A DNA stretch of 64,000 nt from Arachis hypogaea (Eukaryota; Streptophyta; Magnoliopsida; Fabales; Fabaceae): positions 1 to 64,000 of the forward strand of contig NW_027255479.1 in assembly GCF_003086295.3 (NCBI RefSeq), in the 5' to 3' direction. Position 1 is the first letter of the stretch. Every line of letters starts with the position of its first letter. The notes under the pieces are model-generated. The model searched no databases. It was given only the letters and a program-made list of their open reading frames with translations, and was not told where the DNA came from. Below are positions 22,197 to 33,954 of this stretch, piece after piece. Position numbers and translations under genes: made by a program.

Positions 22197-22821
22197 CATA
22201 AAGTGCACTCATCTTGGACTCTCTATCAGATTCCTTGCCTTTTCTTTCGGCCTCTGTGGTTATCCAATAATGGTGATATTATTGGAGAACAATTTCTTTC
22301 GGATAAAGTAGAAAAGATAAAGTTTCACATATATAATGTGGGAGGAGAGCTGCTCCCACGTGTTAAATATCTTTGTTCTGCACATAACATCAGTGCAACC
22401 AATACTATGTATACAGAGAATCTCTTGCCACTCCCTAGAGACATTAAGGATAAGGATGATAAGAACATGATGAAAAACAGGAAGAGGAAGGAAAACGGTA
22501 TGTAACTATTCTCCTATGCTTTGCACGAAGCTATTCCTGTTAGTTTTGATTGCATTGTGATTAATGAAAAACTAACAAGTAATATGCATTATGCATCAGA
22601 TTCTAATCAACTGTGACTTTTGTCTATGGATGGTGAGATTTGAATTTATCAATGTTTAGGGAATCACTAATCACTGTCTTGCTTCCTATTGTCCGGTCTT
22701 GTAGAGATGTTTCGAAGTTTAGATTCATGTCTAAAGCTTTGACTTTTACCAATTGAGCTTTTTTGCAGGCCATGAAGTTCACCATGAATGTTTTGAACAA
22801 CTTGATGTTGCTAAAGATTAG
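22197..22821 (+). pseudogene. Fbx-5: 3' fragment of an F-box/FBA gene
   Basis: Begins abruptly inside the FBA domain at KVHSSWTLYQIPC and runs through NNGDIIGEQF and LLPLPRDIKDKD to the donor at 22498. It then joins exon 2 (22769-22821) in frame, giving GHEVHHECFEQLDVAKD and stop. The F-box and most of the FBA domain are absent. Closest sister by eye is Fbx-6 (LCSAHNIS and RVKYLCS shared). Its intact splice signals make it useful evidence that the tail exon is real. Confidence 0.85.
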
Positions 22822-23115
22822 AATCACAAAGGGGTCAAACAGAGAAAGGGAATCGGGAGCCAACATACAAGTGAACAACTTAGACATGTGATTTTGTTGT
22901 AAATAAAGAGCAGGGTTCTCAAGTTGAGCGAGAAGAAGCTTCAAGAAACTTCAGTTTTATTTTCTCTGGATTAGAATTTTCTTTCTAAATTTGAACGGGA
23001 TAAAACTCTTACGTCTGAAGAGTGAAAAGGGAGCTTAACATCTTGTTAATCCAATATATCTTTTGGTTTACTCTGATAGTAACATTCTTAGATGATGTGT
23101 TTTGTTCTTCATCTC

Positions 23116-23783
23116 CTATTCTTTATCTGTGTACATTTCTTTTCCTTTTGCTGCATTATCTTTCACTGAACATCCCTCATTCCCTCGAGAGGTTACTTTG
23201 AGAACACAGAGGCTGGTAAGTTCTCCTAGAGTGTTCAAGAAACTGTAGCTAAAGTTAAGCTCATCAGAATCATACTGCATCGTTATATTTATCTGGGGAA
23301 TCTTTGAAGGAAATTCACGTGCCTTTAATGTCAATTCCTTAAAGTCCATTAGTTTTAGTTTTTCTTGATTTTTAAGGCGATGCAACCTTTGTAATAGTTC
23401 ATGCTCGGTACACTTACTTTTGGCATTCCACTCTAATCCCAATTTTCTCTTCCATTAACAATGGAGGACATTGTCACTCCTTCTTCAAGAGTGACAAGTT
23501 GGAGGGTTTGGAGACTCGGCAAATAATCTTTTCCTGATGTGTCAGGTGGAATGGTTTTACTAGCCACGCATAACATCCTTTCAAGATGTCTCAATTTCTT
23601 GAGCCTCCATATTCCATGCTGGAGGTTATAATGGGAAGCAAGCTCAACAATTAAAGTCTCTAGATTCGGAAGGGTGCAGATTGGACCAGGATGATCCTCT
23701 TTTGGACAGTCTACACCCCGATTGAGTCTCAAGTATCTTAAATGGATGCACATACTCATATCCTGGTGTATAAGCTTTTGCAA
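23116..23783 (-). pseudogene. LRR fragment of a CNL-type NLR
   Basis: Minus-strand frames give CIHLRYLRLN, ICTLPNLETLIVE, HGIWRLKKLRHLERML and LPSLQTLQLVTLEEG. After a frame change near 23437 come LHRLKNQEKLKLMDF and LTSLCVLKVTSR. These are leucine-rich repeats in the style of CNL receptors (LPNLETL..GIWKLKKLRHL). It lies 1.8 kb on the 5' side of the TIR-NB-NB gene, on the same strand, so it cannot be that gene's own C-terminus in the present order. I infer a displaced LRR end. Confidence 0.75.
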
Positions 23784-24383
23784 TTTTTAATTCTAAACTA
23801 TGTTGTGGACACTATAACAATCTTGTATCACTATTTTTTTCCCCTGTTTCTCTAGGCGGCTCTATCCAAGAATCATAACAAAAAAAACTACTTAACTTGT
23901 CTCTATTTTTCTTTTATTTGATTGTTTAATAGACACCAAAAAAAATTAGTTGTTTAATAGCTAAATATTAGGTAAAGAATATTGTAATGTTAGAATAATC
24001 ATATCTACCTCGTATCCTTTTTATAGAATTATTTTAATTTTATATCATAAAAACTACTCCTATGCTGTTAACTGTTATAAGAAAGATTTAAGTCAATTTT
24101 ATATTGTTCGATGTAATGGGCATTATTTTTTGGGATTTATAATAGCTTAAGCATTAAGTTATACAAAATTTAAGATGTTTTATTTTATCAATTATATAGA
24201 CAAAATATACACTTTCTTTTTAATCTTGCTCATTGTTAACACGATTGATTTTAAGTATTTACAAGCGAATTATGGCAAATCCAAAAAGAAAAAAAAAAGA
24301 TTCCAGACGCTATATCACACAAAAAAAATGCTTAATTACCTTGTATGCTAAACTACAAACATTTATTATGAAGAATGTAATAA

Positions 24384-25277
24384 GAGCACCTACAATGGTG
24401 AGTTTCTCTTTCACTTTTTTCTGACACATAGGAACTCTAACCATTGGAGGAGAGAAGAAATGAGTTCCCGCACGGGTCTCAAGGTGAAAAAGTCCCTCTA
24501 AACAGGGACTCAAGTTAACAAATAATAACTTGTCATTTGACAAGTTATTTTTAAAAAATAATAATATAAAATCTGAAATAATTAAATAATTATATTAAAT
24601 AATGAAATAATAATTAAATTAGTAATAATTATAATAAAAATTATATTAAATAATTATATTTTTATTTAATTAATAATTTATATTAATTATTTAAAAAATA
24701 ATTAATTAGATTAAATAATTAAATTTTTATTTAATTAATGATTTATATTAATTATTTATATCATAATTAATATTGAATATTATTTATATTATTATATTAA
24801 ATTATAATTAATTAAATTTACTTACATTAAAAAATAAATTTAATTTTTACACCTTACAAAATAATTCTTAGTTGAGTTAGTTATTTTTATTTTTAAAATT
24901 TAAAATGCTAACGATATTATTAAAATTAGCAATTGTAAACACAAAACTATAAATTAGTGTAATCCCAAATTATATATTGTGTATTATTATTATATATGAA
25001 TTTATTTAATATTAATATATTTTAATAGTGAATTATTTTTAAATTTATAAATTTAAATAATATTATTAAAAAATTAATTACATTAATTTTAAGTATTTTA
25101 ATTAATTAATTAAGTGGGACCACAACAGGAACTAAAGTTAGTTCCTCCTAATGGAGAAGAGAGAGATGCTTTGAGTTCTTATTTACCGTTTATAACGCAA
25201 AAGCTGATGTGGAGTTACTTTTTATGACAGGTGGGCCATAAATAGAGACTGAGATGAGTTTCCTACTGGAGATGGTC
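24384..25277. mobile_element. MITE-like element, Tourist-type ends
   Basis: Left end GAGCACCTACAATGGTGAG and right end ..CCTACTGGAGATGGTC are imperfect inverted repeats; the right end reversed reads GACCATCTCCAGTAGGAAA. TAA flanks both sides (24381-24383 and 25278-25280), the 3-base target duplication expected of PIF/Harbinger MITEs. About 894 bases, the interior very A/T-rich with no coding capacity. The ends fit the common plant GAGCATCTCCAATGG MITE group. Confidence 0.65.
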
Positions 25278-25639
25278 TAAAGCTTCAAAAGCAGATTTTT
25301 TGCACACAAAATATAGTGGAACAGAAGACAATTTAATAAAATGGAAAATAAAACTAACGTTGTTTAGGATTCAGGAATTGCTTACAATTTATAAAATTAT
25401 TTATTGAATTATTTTATTTGACAAATTTATTATAGCATAAATATTTTGATGTTAATTGCACAAATTTTTGTGGAAGATAAAAGTAGAAAATATTGAATAA
25501 ATAATTAGAATGTGAGAGTGAAAAATATATTGAATAAAAAAGTTTATTTAGATTGATATGTAACAGGCTTATTGAATTAATTTTATTGAGATCTTTAGTT
25601 AAATTCCCATAACTGTATATCAAATCTAACAAGTAAAAT

Positions 25640-25970
25640 TGTTGAGTAAAGTTAACATTCCTAAATATTATTTTATCATTCGTAGTTGTCAAATTTAACT
25701 TTATTATTTTAGACAACTTAACTAAAAAATAATTTTTTTTATTTGAATAAATCTAAAAATACTTTCTATATTTATTTTTTAAAATTATCCAAAATATAAA
25801 ATAATTTTTATTTTATTTTATTTTTGAATTGTTAATGCAAAATAAACTGACCCTTCCCTTCTCTTATAGTCTTTTGTTTCCAAAGCAATTTCAAATCCCG
25901 AGTATGAGTAAAAGAAAGTAGAAGTAAAAGAAATTTATAATTTTTTTTACCAAAAATATAATTTATTATA
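25640..25970 (+). other. Second orphan F-box leader
   Basis: Parallel to 3280-3590. From about 25850 it carries CTGACCCTTCCCTTCTC, TTTGTTTCCAAAGCAATTTC and AGTAAAAGAAAGTAGAAG, but no F-box gene follows. Instead a second, complete promoter block starts near 26000 and serves Fbx-6. The preceding 25280-25640 is A/T-rich with no gene seen. Confidence 0.55.
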
Positions 25971-25999
25971 ATTAATAATTAAATAAAAATATTATGTGG

Positions 26000-26855
26000 A
26001 TATTAAATATCAATTATTAAATTTAATTATCACTATATATTTTTGTATAATATATAAGTTGTTTAATTTATTTTTAATGTATATTTTATATTTTTATATA
26101 TATTTTGTATAAATAACTAATTTTTATGTATGCATAACACACTTATATTACAATTTATATATTCTTAATCCTAATTTTATTTCTAAAATGGAAGTCTTTT
26201 ACGCTTGTCATTATTTTGATTTAGAAAAATAAAAATTCAAAAGCTGAATTCTACTAGTAGCACATCTTTCTAGGAACCCTTTTTTTTTTAAATTTAATTC
26301 TAAAATTTTATTTTCTTATTATTTGTGAGTAATTATGAGCTTTACTCTAATTCCAAAACTTCTTATTCTTTTGTTTACTTTGTAATTGACTAATTGTAAC
26401 AAGATTTTTTCAGTCATGTATAATGTAAAAAGAATATGGTATTTTTGTAAAATTATGAATATAATTTAAAAGCTTTTCAAAAATTAAAATGATATAAACT
26501 GTGATTTAATTTATAAAGTATTTTCTTTTCTCTAACTAAATAAAATAGATATTTTGAAAATTTAAAATTTTTTTCTTGAAAAGTTTATTCATGAAATAAC
26601 TTTTTTTATTTATTTGTTTAAAAAAAATAAAACAATGAACTATTTTCCTTTTTTTTTTTCCGAATAGCCAATCCAAAACTGACCCTTCCCTTCCAAAGTA
26701 TTCTGGTTTCAAGGAAATTTTCAAGTCCCGGGGTTTCGTGAATTACCATATGAATTGGCCAAAGCACAACATTTCAAGCACGGATAAGATTATAACTTTA
26801 TAAGAAGAAGAAGTGGCAGAAGCACACACTGCACAAACCAAAAGAGCAATCGAGC
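26000..26855 (+). promoter_or_regulatory. Upstream block of Fbx-6
   Basis: Matches the upstream blocks of Fbx-2 (about 6300-7126) and Fbx-8 (30900-31687 plus 32355-32514) over most of its length, ending in the leader with TGACCCTTCCCTTCCAAAGT. Upstream DNA was thus duplicated along with the genes. No TATA box can be assigned with confidence in such A/T-rich DNA. Confidence 0.5.
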
Positions 26856-28333
26856 ATGGAGAAGAAGAGCATTCATGACATCCTCCCTCTTAATTTGATT
26901 CGCAGTATCTTACTGAGAGTGCCGGCCAGCCATCTCTTTCGCCTCAGATCCGTTTTGAAGCTGTGGCACTCTCTGATTTCCGATCCACACTTTGCTGAAT
27001 TGCATTTTCACCACTCTCCCGCTTCCACCAATGCATTGTTCTGCATAAAAAGCGGCACTGTGGCCTACTTCGTTTAATTAGAGCACTGGTATTTAGTGAC
27101 GACAATGATGCATCACACGTGAAAGAGGTGTGTACCCCTTACACGACGAAACCACCTTCTCATTTTGAGGTCCTGGGATCCTGCAGAGGCTTTGTTCTCT
27201 TGTATCGTCACCCTCAATGTTTAGTGGTATGGAACCCACTGACTGGATCCAGCAGAAGAATATCTTACTCTGGTATTGATTCTCCTATCTACAATGACTT
27301 TAGGCTTCCCGAGAGTGCCCGTCTGTATGGATTTGGATATGATGCATCCCGGGATGATTACTTAGTTGTTGTAGCTTTGAGCCAGCGGCAAGGACAAGAT
27401 CACTTGGATTGCTTGTCCTTGAAAACCAATTCCTGGATTCATCTTGATGCTGCACTCCCCAAACCCTTGCATGTTTTTAACGACACGTCTGCTGGGTTGT
27501 TCTTGAATGGTGCTATTCATTGGGTACCTTTGCCTATTAAAGATCCCAGGGATGCTATTCTTATCTTTTATTTGAAGGAAAGGACTTTTTCAACCATGTC
27601 TGAGCCTGAACTGGCATGCTCCTATGAGTCCTATCCAGGTCTTGCCCTACTAGGGGGATGCCTAGCCTTGTATTATCACAGTCGTGATAGCTGTAGCACT
27701 GACATATGGTTGATGAAAGAATATAAAGTGCACTCATCTTGGACTCTTTATCAGATTCCTTGCCTTTTCTTTCAGCCTCTGCACTTGTCCAATAATGGTG
27801 ATATTATTGGAGAAATAATTCTTTCGGATAAAATAGAAAAGAAAAAGTTTCTCATGTATAATGTGGGAGGAGAGCTGCTCCCACGTGTTAAATATCTTTG
27901 TTCTGCGCATAACATCAGTGGAACCGATACTATGTATACAGAGAGTCTCTTGCCACTCCCTAGAGACATTAAGGATAAGGATAATAAGAACAGGAAGAGG
28001 AAGGGAAACGGTATGTATATTCTCCTATGCTTTGCACTAAACTATTAATGTTAGTTTTGATTGCATTGTGATTAATGAAAAACTAACGAGTAATATACAG
28101 TATGCACCAGGTTCTAATCAACTGTGACTTTTGTTTATGGATGGTGAGATTTGAATTTATCACTGTTTAGGGTATCCCTAATCACTGTCTTGCTTCCTAT
28201 AGTCTGGTCTTGTGGAGATGTTTAGAAGTTTAGATCTTTTCATGTCTAAAGCTTTGGCTTTTACCAGTTGAGCTTTTTTGCAGGCCATGAATCTCTCCGT
28301 GATTGTTTTGAACAAAATGTTGCTAAAGATTAG
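26856..28333 (+). pseudogene. Fbx-6: F-box/FBA gene with a nonsense codon and frameshift
   Basis: ATG at 26856 starts MEKKSIHDILPLNLIRSILL with a complete F-box. At 27075-27077 the TAC (Tyr) of sister genes is TAA, and just after it two extra bases shift the frame (TTAGAGCACTGGTATTTAG against TTAGACGCACTATTTAG). The FBA domain then runs open from about 27119 to the donor at 28011: GSCRGFVLLYRHP, LYGFGYDASRDDY, LFLNGAIHWV, WLMKEYKVHSSWTLYQIP. Exon 2 (28284-28333) follows in frame: GHESLRDCFEQNVAKD, stop. Only the front is broken, so inactivation looks recent. A 73-residue F-box-only peptide is the likely product. Confidence 0.85.
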
Positions 28334-28543
28334 AATCACAAAGGGGTCAAACAGAGAAAGGGAATCGGGAGCCAACATACAAGTGAACAACTTCTGCATG
28401 TGGGCTGGGTTCTCAAAGTTGAGCGGGAAGAAGCTTGAAGACACTTCAGTTTTATTTTCTTTGGATTAGAATTTTCTTTCTGAATATGAACGGGAAAAAA
28501 CTCGTACGTCCGAAAACTGAAAATGGGGCTTAACATGTTATTC

Positions 28544-29078
28544 CAATATATCTTTTGGTTTTGTCTGATAGTAACAATCTTTAGATGATCTGTTTTATTC
28601 TTCATATCATATTTCTTTATATTTTGAAAATTTTCTTTTTGCTTTTTATATGCTATGTACACTTTTTTTCCTTTTGCTGCATTATCTTTTGTTGATCTAT
28701 CGTAAGTTGTTGGTTTTTGTTTTCTCAGCACTAACCCCTCTGTTTAGATGATTATAAAGAGAAGCATAATTAATTGTCTTTTGTTCTATGCTGTGGTTGG
28801 TAGAAATAATGTAATACTTGGTGTATTGTCTAAATCAGAATATCACATTTCAAAGTAGATTTGACATGTGAACACTTTGAAAATTTTTCAATTTGTATGT
28901 ATTCTCGACACGCTACAGTATTCTTTCATTGATATTCACTTCAGTTTTTATTATTGAATTACATGGTGCTAAGAGTGCGCAACCAGGGATTCAATATTGT
29001 GTATTTACTATTGTTAAACCAATATTAAAAATAAAAAGTGTAGTCAATTACCATAGATAAATAATCATTTTATAAATA
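28544..29078. repeat. Duplicated block, partner of 41149-41684
   Basis: Nearly identical over about 530 bases, from TCTTTTGGTTT..GTCTGATAGTAAC to CCATAGATAAATAATCATTT. It is the 3' flank of Fbx-6, copied downstream of Fbx-10. Confidence 0.85.
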
Positions 29079-29285
29079 ATTTTTAGTGGATGGCCTATCC
29101 TTACAAGATTAGGTACATCCAATGAAATTAGAGTGATAGGCTTTAACTTAATGTCATACTAGTAATTAGTAGTAACCAAGGATATCAGTAAAGAGAAATT
29201 ATGGGGTTTCACAACCCTTAATTACCAGACACTCTTCATGAATTACATAAGAACCGAGCAGAACAAAACAGAGCTTGCTTCATGC

Positions 29286-29827
29286 ATGGATAACAACCAG
29301 AAGAGCATCAATGACCTTCTCCCTCTGGAGTTGTTCGGGGTGCCAAGTATCTCTTTCCTCTCAGGTTAGTTTCTAAGCTATGGCGCTCTCTCATCTCCGA
29401 TCCAACCTTTGTGGAATTTCATATTCACCACTCTTCAGCATTCACCACCCCTTCATACTTCTTCACCAAGAAATTTGAACTGGTTGGCTACACGGCTACA
29501 CGCACTCTTTCATGGTGGTGCCACCCTTGGCGCCTCAATAGAAGAATTCTCTCTCCCTTACCCAAGGAAGAAGAAGAATGAGCATTCCCGTTCACTTGTT
29601 CTTGGATCATGCAGAGGGTTTGTATTGTTACACCACGATGAACCATATTATATTATTCTATGGAATCCATTGATCAATCCCGCAAAAAAATATCTTACTA
29701 TAATGTTGTTAAAGAAAAGAATTATTGGTATAATCAAAATGCGGTTCTTCAAGGCATTGGTTATGATGCATCAAATGATGATTACTTGATAGTTAATAGT
29801 CTTCAAGGAAAACTAGCTTCATTGTGA
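29286..29827 (+). pseudogene. Fbx-7: truncated relic of the Fbx-10 subfamily
   Basis: ATG at 29286 starts MDNNQKSINDLLPLEL, the same start as Fbx-10. A deletion then removes the middle of the F-box (LQAILLRVPAKH replaced by a jump to GGTGCCAAGTATCTC). The remaining frames show SDPTFVEFHIHHSSAF-like text, LVLGSCRGFVLLHHDEPYY, IILWNP and ALVMMHQ in shifted frames. It ends abruptly after GATTACTTGATAGTTAAT, losing the second half of the FBA domain. The leader with ACCGAGCAGAACAAAACAGA is shared with Fbx-10 and Fbx-12. Confidence 0.85.
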
Positions 29828-30054
29828 TATATCAGTAGCTTAGAAAAGCAGACTGAATTTAGGACTATTTTAATTCTACTTGCTTTTTTAATTATTAAAA
29901 TTAGGTGGATCTTATAGAATCTGCTAAGTGACTTCGTGTATAAAGATACTTTAATTTTGTCTTTTAACCAAACAGAAATGTATGCAAAAATAAAGCTGTG
30001 TGAAGTTAAGCTGGATAGAATAAGTAGGAGATTATTTTGTTTTGTCTTCTAGAG

Positions 30055-30172
30055 TATAATATCAAAATCAGAAAAGAGAAAGAGAAGTAATTCAGCTGTA
30101 TATTCTCTGATTCATATCAAAATCAGAAAAGAGGAAGAGAAGTAATTCAGTTGTATATTCTGATTCAGCTAT
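30055..30172. repeat. Tandem duplication, about 55-base unit
   Basis: Two near-identical copies of a unit starting ATATCAAAATCAGAAAAGAG and ending TGTATATTCTCTGATTC. The text looks like an LTR end, but no element could be delimited. Confidence 0.7.
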
Positions 30173-30371
30173 GCTCACTCAATTTACAAAAAAATCTCCT
30201 CAAAATTATGTGAATAATTTAAATATGTGAATAACTATTTAAATTTACATTCACATTCACATATTAAAAAAGTACATTTTAATTTTAATATGGAGAGAGG
30301 ATTGGTGTATAGTAAGATTATGGAGGTATATGATGTTTCACCAGGGTAGGGTATGAAGACTGCGCAAGACA

Positions 30372-30655
30372 AATTGGACCGTCCGATTGGACGGTACAGA
30401 AAATCCTGTGGCACGCATGCAGCTGAATTCTAGTTGGCTTCGATGCTTCCAAAAACCTTTGGAATGTTACCCCAGCAGCATCATTTTCACCCTCACACAA
30501 ATCTCTATATGTTTGCTCTCCAACCCCACAACCATCACCAGCTGTCTAGAAAATTCTTTGGGTCCGATTTCAGTACCCACAAAATTCTGCTTCATACAAA
30601 TCAGACCGTCCGATTTGTATTTTTCTCTCTGCAATAAAATTGGACGGTCCAATTT
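30372..30655. repeat. Cluster of TTGGACGGTCCAA-type palindromes
   Basis: AAATTGGACCGTCCGATTGG (about 30372), CAGACCGTCCGATTTG (about 30602) and AAATTGGACGGTCCAATTT (about 30638) are variants of one palindromic core within 290 bases. Nature unknown; compare 6034-6250 and 10655-10850. Confidence 0.6.
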
Positions 30656-31687
30656 TTTCCTACTAAAACAAAAAATTAAACACCGTCACAACAGTATATA
30701 TCCCCTAATACTTTATAACTCAACGTAACTCATATGTCAACCTTATATTAAAAAAAAACTAGCCATTAAAAAACACTCAATTATTTTTTTTTCAAAAAAA
30801 TCAAATAAAAAATAACTTAAAAAAGACCTATATAACTAATCATTCTTATAAAAGTAGTGCAAATAATAATAATGTCTTAAAAGTTTATCTTACATTTCAT
30901 CTTGTCTTTTGTACGTGCATTTGGAGAAGTTATAATTATAATCAATAATTATAATAAAAATATTACGTACATACTAAAATTATTATATTTATATATATAA
31001 ATTATTTAATTTATTTTTAATGTATATTTTATATTTTAATATATACTATTTATGAATAATTAATTTGATAATTGATTTTTTTCACACATAACATAATTAT
31101 ATTATAATTTATATATGTTTAATTCTAATTTTTCCTTCAAAATTTATTTTTTACTCTAAATTCTAATTTTTCTCTGTATTTATATTTTTATATCTTCTCA
31201 AAGATTTTTACGTTTGTCATTATTTTGATTTAGGAAAAAAAATTCCACTAATAACACACTTTTTTTAGGAACCTTTTTATTAAATTTCTAAAATTTTATT
31301 TTTTTATTATTTATGATGAATTATGAGCTTTACTCTAATTCTAAAACTTCTTTTTCTTTGTTTACTTTACAATTGTAACAAGATTTTTTTAGTCATGTAT
31401 AGTAGTGAAAAGAATATCGTATTTTTGTAAAATTATGGATATAATTTAAAAGCTTTTCAAAAAATTAAAATGATATAAACTGTATTTTTCAACTTGTCGT
31501 TTTTTATAATTTAATTTATAAAGTACTTTCTTTTCTCTAACTAAATAAAATTAAATATTGTTAATATTTAAAAATTTTTGTTATATAAGTTTATTCATGA
31601 AATAACTTTTTTTTATTTGTTTTGTTTTAAAAAAGATAAAACAAATAAGTATTTTCTTTTTTTCCTCGAATAGTCAATCCAAATACC

Positions 31688-32346
31688 TAGGGGTGTACAT
31701 GGCCCGACCCAGTTCGAAGATTCGATCTGGTCCTGAACACTTTATGGACTAATTTAGTATGATTTTATTGGGTTTAGGGTTGGGTAAGGGTTTCAAAAAT
31801 AGATTCGGTTATTATTTCTGGTTTGGTCCAGGCCATAGCTCGGGTCACCTGAATTCGGCCCGATGGTCCGGTCATTATACACAATTAATATTTTGTATTA
31901 TTAATGATGGATGATAGCTATTCTTATGTGAAATTTAAATATTGTAAACTTTAATATTTCGTGTTATTAGTCATTATAAGATTATAAGTTAATATTTTAT
32001 GTTTAAAATGCATAAGACTTTATACTAATGTATAGTATTGTGTTATTTGTATTGATTTAAATATTTGGTGTTATTAGACAATATTAGTATTGATTATAGT
32101 TATACTTTAATTTAAAAAAGGGTTGATTCTTGTTATACTTTTTTAAGTAAATTTTATTATGTGAATTGTAAAATAATGATTGAAAATTAGATGATTTTTA
32201 TATACTAAAGACCCAATTTTTATCCAACTCGAAGGTACGTAGGTTTCATCAATTGAGTTAGAGTCTAAAAATTAAGTCCAATCTATATTTCAAATTGGGT
32301 CTAAGTTAAGTCAAACCCAATGTGACCCGGCGCATATCCACCCCTA
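31688..32346. mobile_element. hAT-type MITE with perfect target duplication
   Basis: The element begins TAGGGGTG and ends CACCCCTA, a perfect 8-base terminal inverted repeat. It is flanked by CAAATACC at 31680-31687 and 32347-32354, a perfect 8-base target duplication as hAT transposases make. 659 bases, no transposase coding, so non-autonomous. It sits inside the conserved F-box leader, about 170 bases upstream of the Fbx-8 ATG; sister leaders (Fbx-2, Fbx-6) are uninterrupted there. Confidence 0.9.
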
Positions 32347-32514
32347 CAAATACCAAACGAAAATTTTCAAGTCATGGTTTCGTGAATCGCTATATGAATT
32401 GGGAAAGCCAAAAGCACAACATTGGAAGCAGGGATAATAAAATTATAAGAAGAAGAAGTTGCAGAAGCACACCCTGAACAAACCAAAAGAGCAATTGAGC
32501 ATGAACATCCGAGC

Positions 32515-33954
32515 ATGAACATCCTCCCTGTTGAGTTGATTCACAGAATCTTCCTGAGAGTGCCGGCCAAACATCTCGCTGGCCTCAGGTACGTTTCGAA
32601 GCTCTGGTACTCTCTCATCTCCGATCCACACTTTGCTGAATTGCATTTTCACCACTCTCCCGCTTCCACCAACGCATGCTTCGTCATAGAAAAAGGCACC
32701 GTGGCTTACTTCGTTGACTTAGACGCACTATTTAGTGACAACAATGATGCATTACAAGTAAGAAAGGTGTCTCCCCGGTTCAAGATGGAATCACCACCTC
32801 ATTTTGAGGTCCTGGGATCCTGCAGAGGCTTTGTTCTCTTACATCAACACGAAAGTTTTCTTGTGGTATGGAACCCACTGACTGGATCCAGCAAATTGAT
32901 ATCCCACTCTCATATTGCTTCTCGTTTTAAGCACAAGGGCTGGCTTCCCTGGGAGGACCATCCGTATGGATTTGGTTATGATGCTTCACAGGATGACTAC
33001 TTAGTTGTTGTACCTTGGCACGATAAGCATGGCCAAGATCACTTTGATTGCTTTTCCTTGAGAACCAATTCATGGATTGATTTTAATGCTGCACTCCCCA
33101 AACCCTTGGGTTTTCTTCACTGGCATTCTCCTGGGTTGTTCTTTAATGGTGCTATTCATTGGGTGCCTTCCATTCTTAACGATTACAGGGATGCTATTCT
33201 TATCTTTGATCTAAAGGAAAGGACTTTCTCAATGATATCTGTCCCAGAGCAACTGGAAACGAGGTCATGGATCTATTCAGGTCTTGCCCTATTAGGAGGC
33301 TGCCTAGCCTTGTATAATCGCAATATTGGTAGAGTTAAAACTGAGATATGGGTGATGAAAGAATATAAAGTGCACTCATCTTGGACTCTCTATCAGATTC
33401 CTACCTTTGACTTTCGGCCTCTGTACTTATCCAGTGCTATGGATCTTATTGGAAAACGTTATACCCCCGATAAATCGGAGTTCTACATATACAATCTCAG
33501 AGAAGAGAGGCTCCAACATTTTAAATATCCAAGTTTTCCGGGTGCCGCCTTTGAAGCAGATGCTGTGTATACAGAGAGTCTCTTGCCGCTCCCTAGTGAC
33601 ATTAAGGATAAAGATGAGGAGGGGGAAAAGGGTATGTAACTATTATCCTATGCTTTGTACTAACTTATTCCCGTTAGTTTTCATTGCATTGCATTGTGAT
33701 TAATGAGAATGTAATGTGTGATATGCATTATGCATCAAGCTGTAATCAATCGTGACTTTTGTATATGGATGATGAAATTTGACTTTGTCAATTGCTTATG
33801 GAATCATTAATCACTGTGTTGCTTCTTATAGACAGGTCTTGTGGTGAGATTTCCAAAGTTTAGATCATTTTTTTACTGATACCAGTTGAACTTTTTTTCA
33901 GGCCATCAATTTCTCCACGATTTTTTTGAACAACTTGATGTTGCTAAAGGTTAG
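32515..33954 (+). CDS. Fbx-8: intact two-exon F-box protein with FBA domain
   Basis: Exon 1 is 32515-33631 and exon 2 33902-33954; 389 residues, GT-AG intron of 270 bases. The ATG (MNILPVELIHRIFLRVPAKH) opens directly on the F-box; the MEKKSIHD start of sisters has been lost. An ATG 14 bases earlier (32501) makes a 5-codon upstream ORF. FBA domain: GSCRGFVLLHQHE, VVWNPLTGSSKLIS, YGFGYDASQDDYL, LRTNSWIDFN, FFNGAIHWV, IFDLKERTFSMIS, IWVMKEYKVHSSWTLYQIP, VYTESLLPLPSDI. Tail exon: GHQFLHDFFEQLDVAKG. Expected role is SCF substrate receptor. A hAT MITE interrupts its leader, so its expression may differ from sisters. Confidence 0.9.

Larger units (their letters stand above)
20820..24330. repeat. 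Duplicated NLR-flank block (copy 2)
   Basis: Collinear partner of 355-2920. 20820-22185 and 23760-24330 match copy 1. The stretch 22190-23760, holding the Fbx-5 and LRR pieces, has no counterpart there. 21310-22185 is non-coding flank with no other gene seen. Confidence 0.75.
29828..30900. other. Intergenic with two repeat patches
   Basis: No gene seen. 30055-30172 holds a roughly 55-base tandem duplication (ATCAAAATCAGAAAAGAG, AAGTAATTCAG.TGTATATTC twice). 30372-30655 holds GGACGGTCCAA palindromes. The rest is A/T-rich. Confidence 0.55.
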
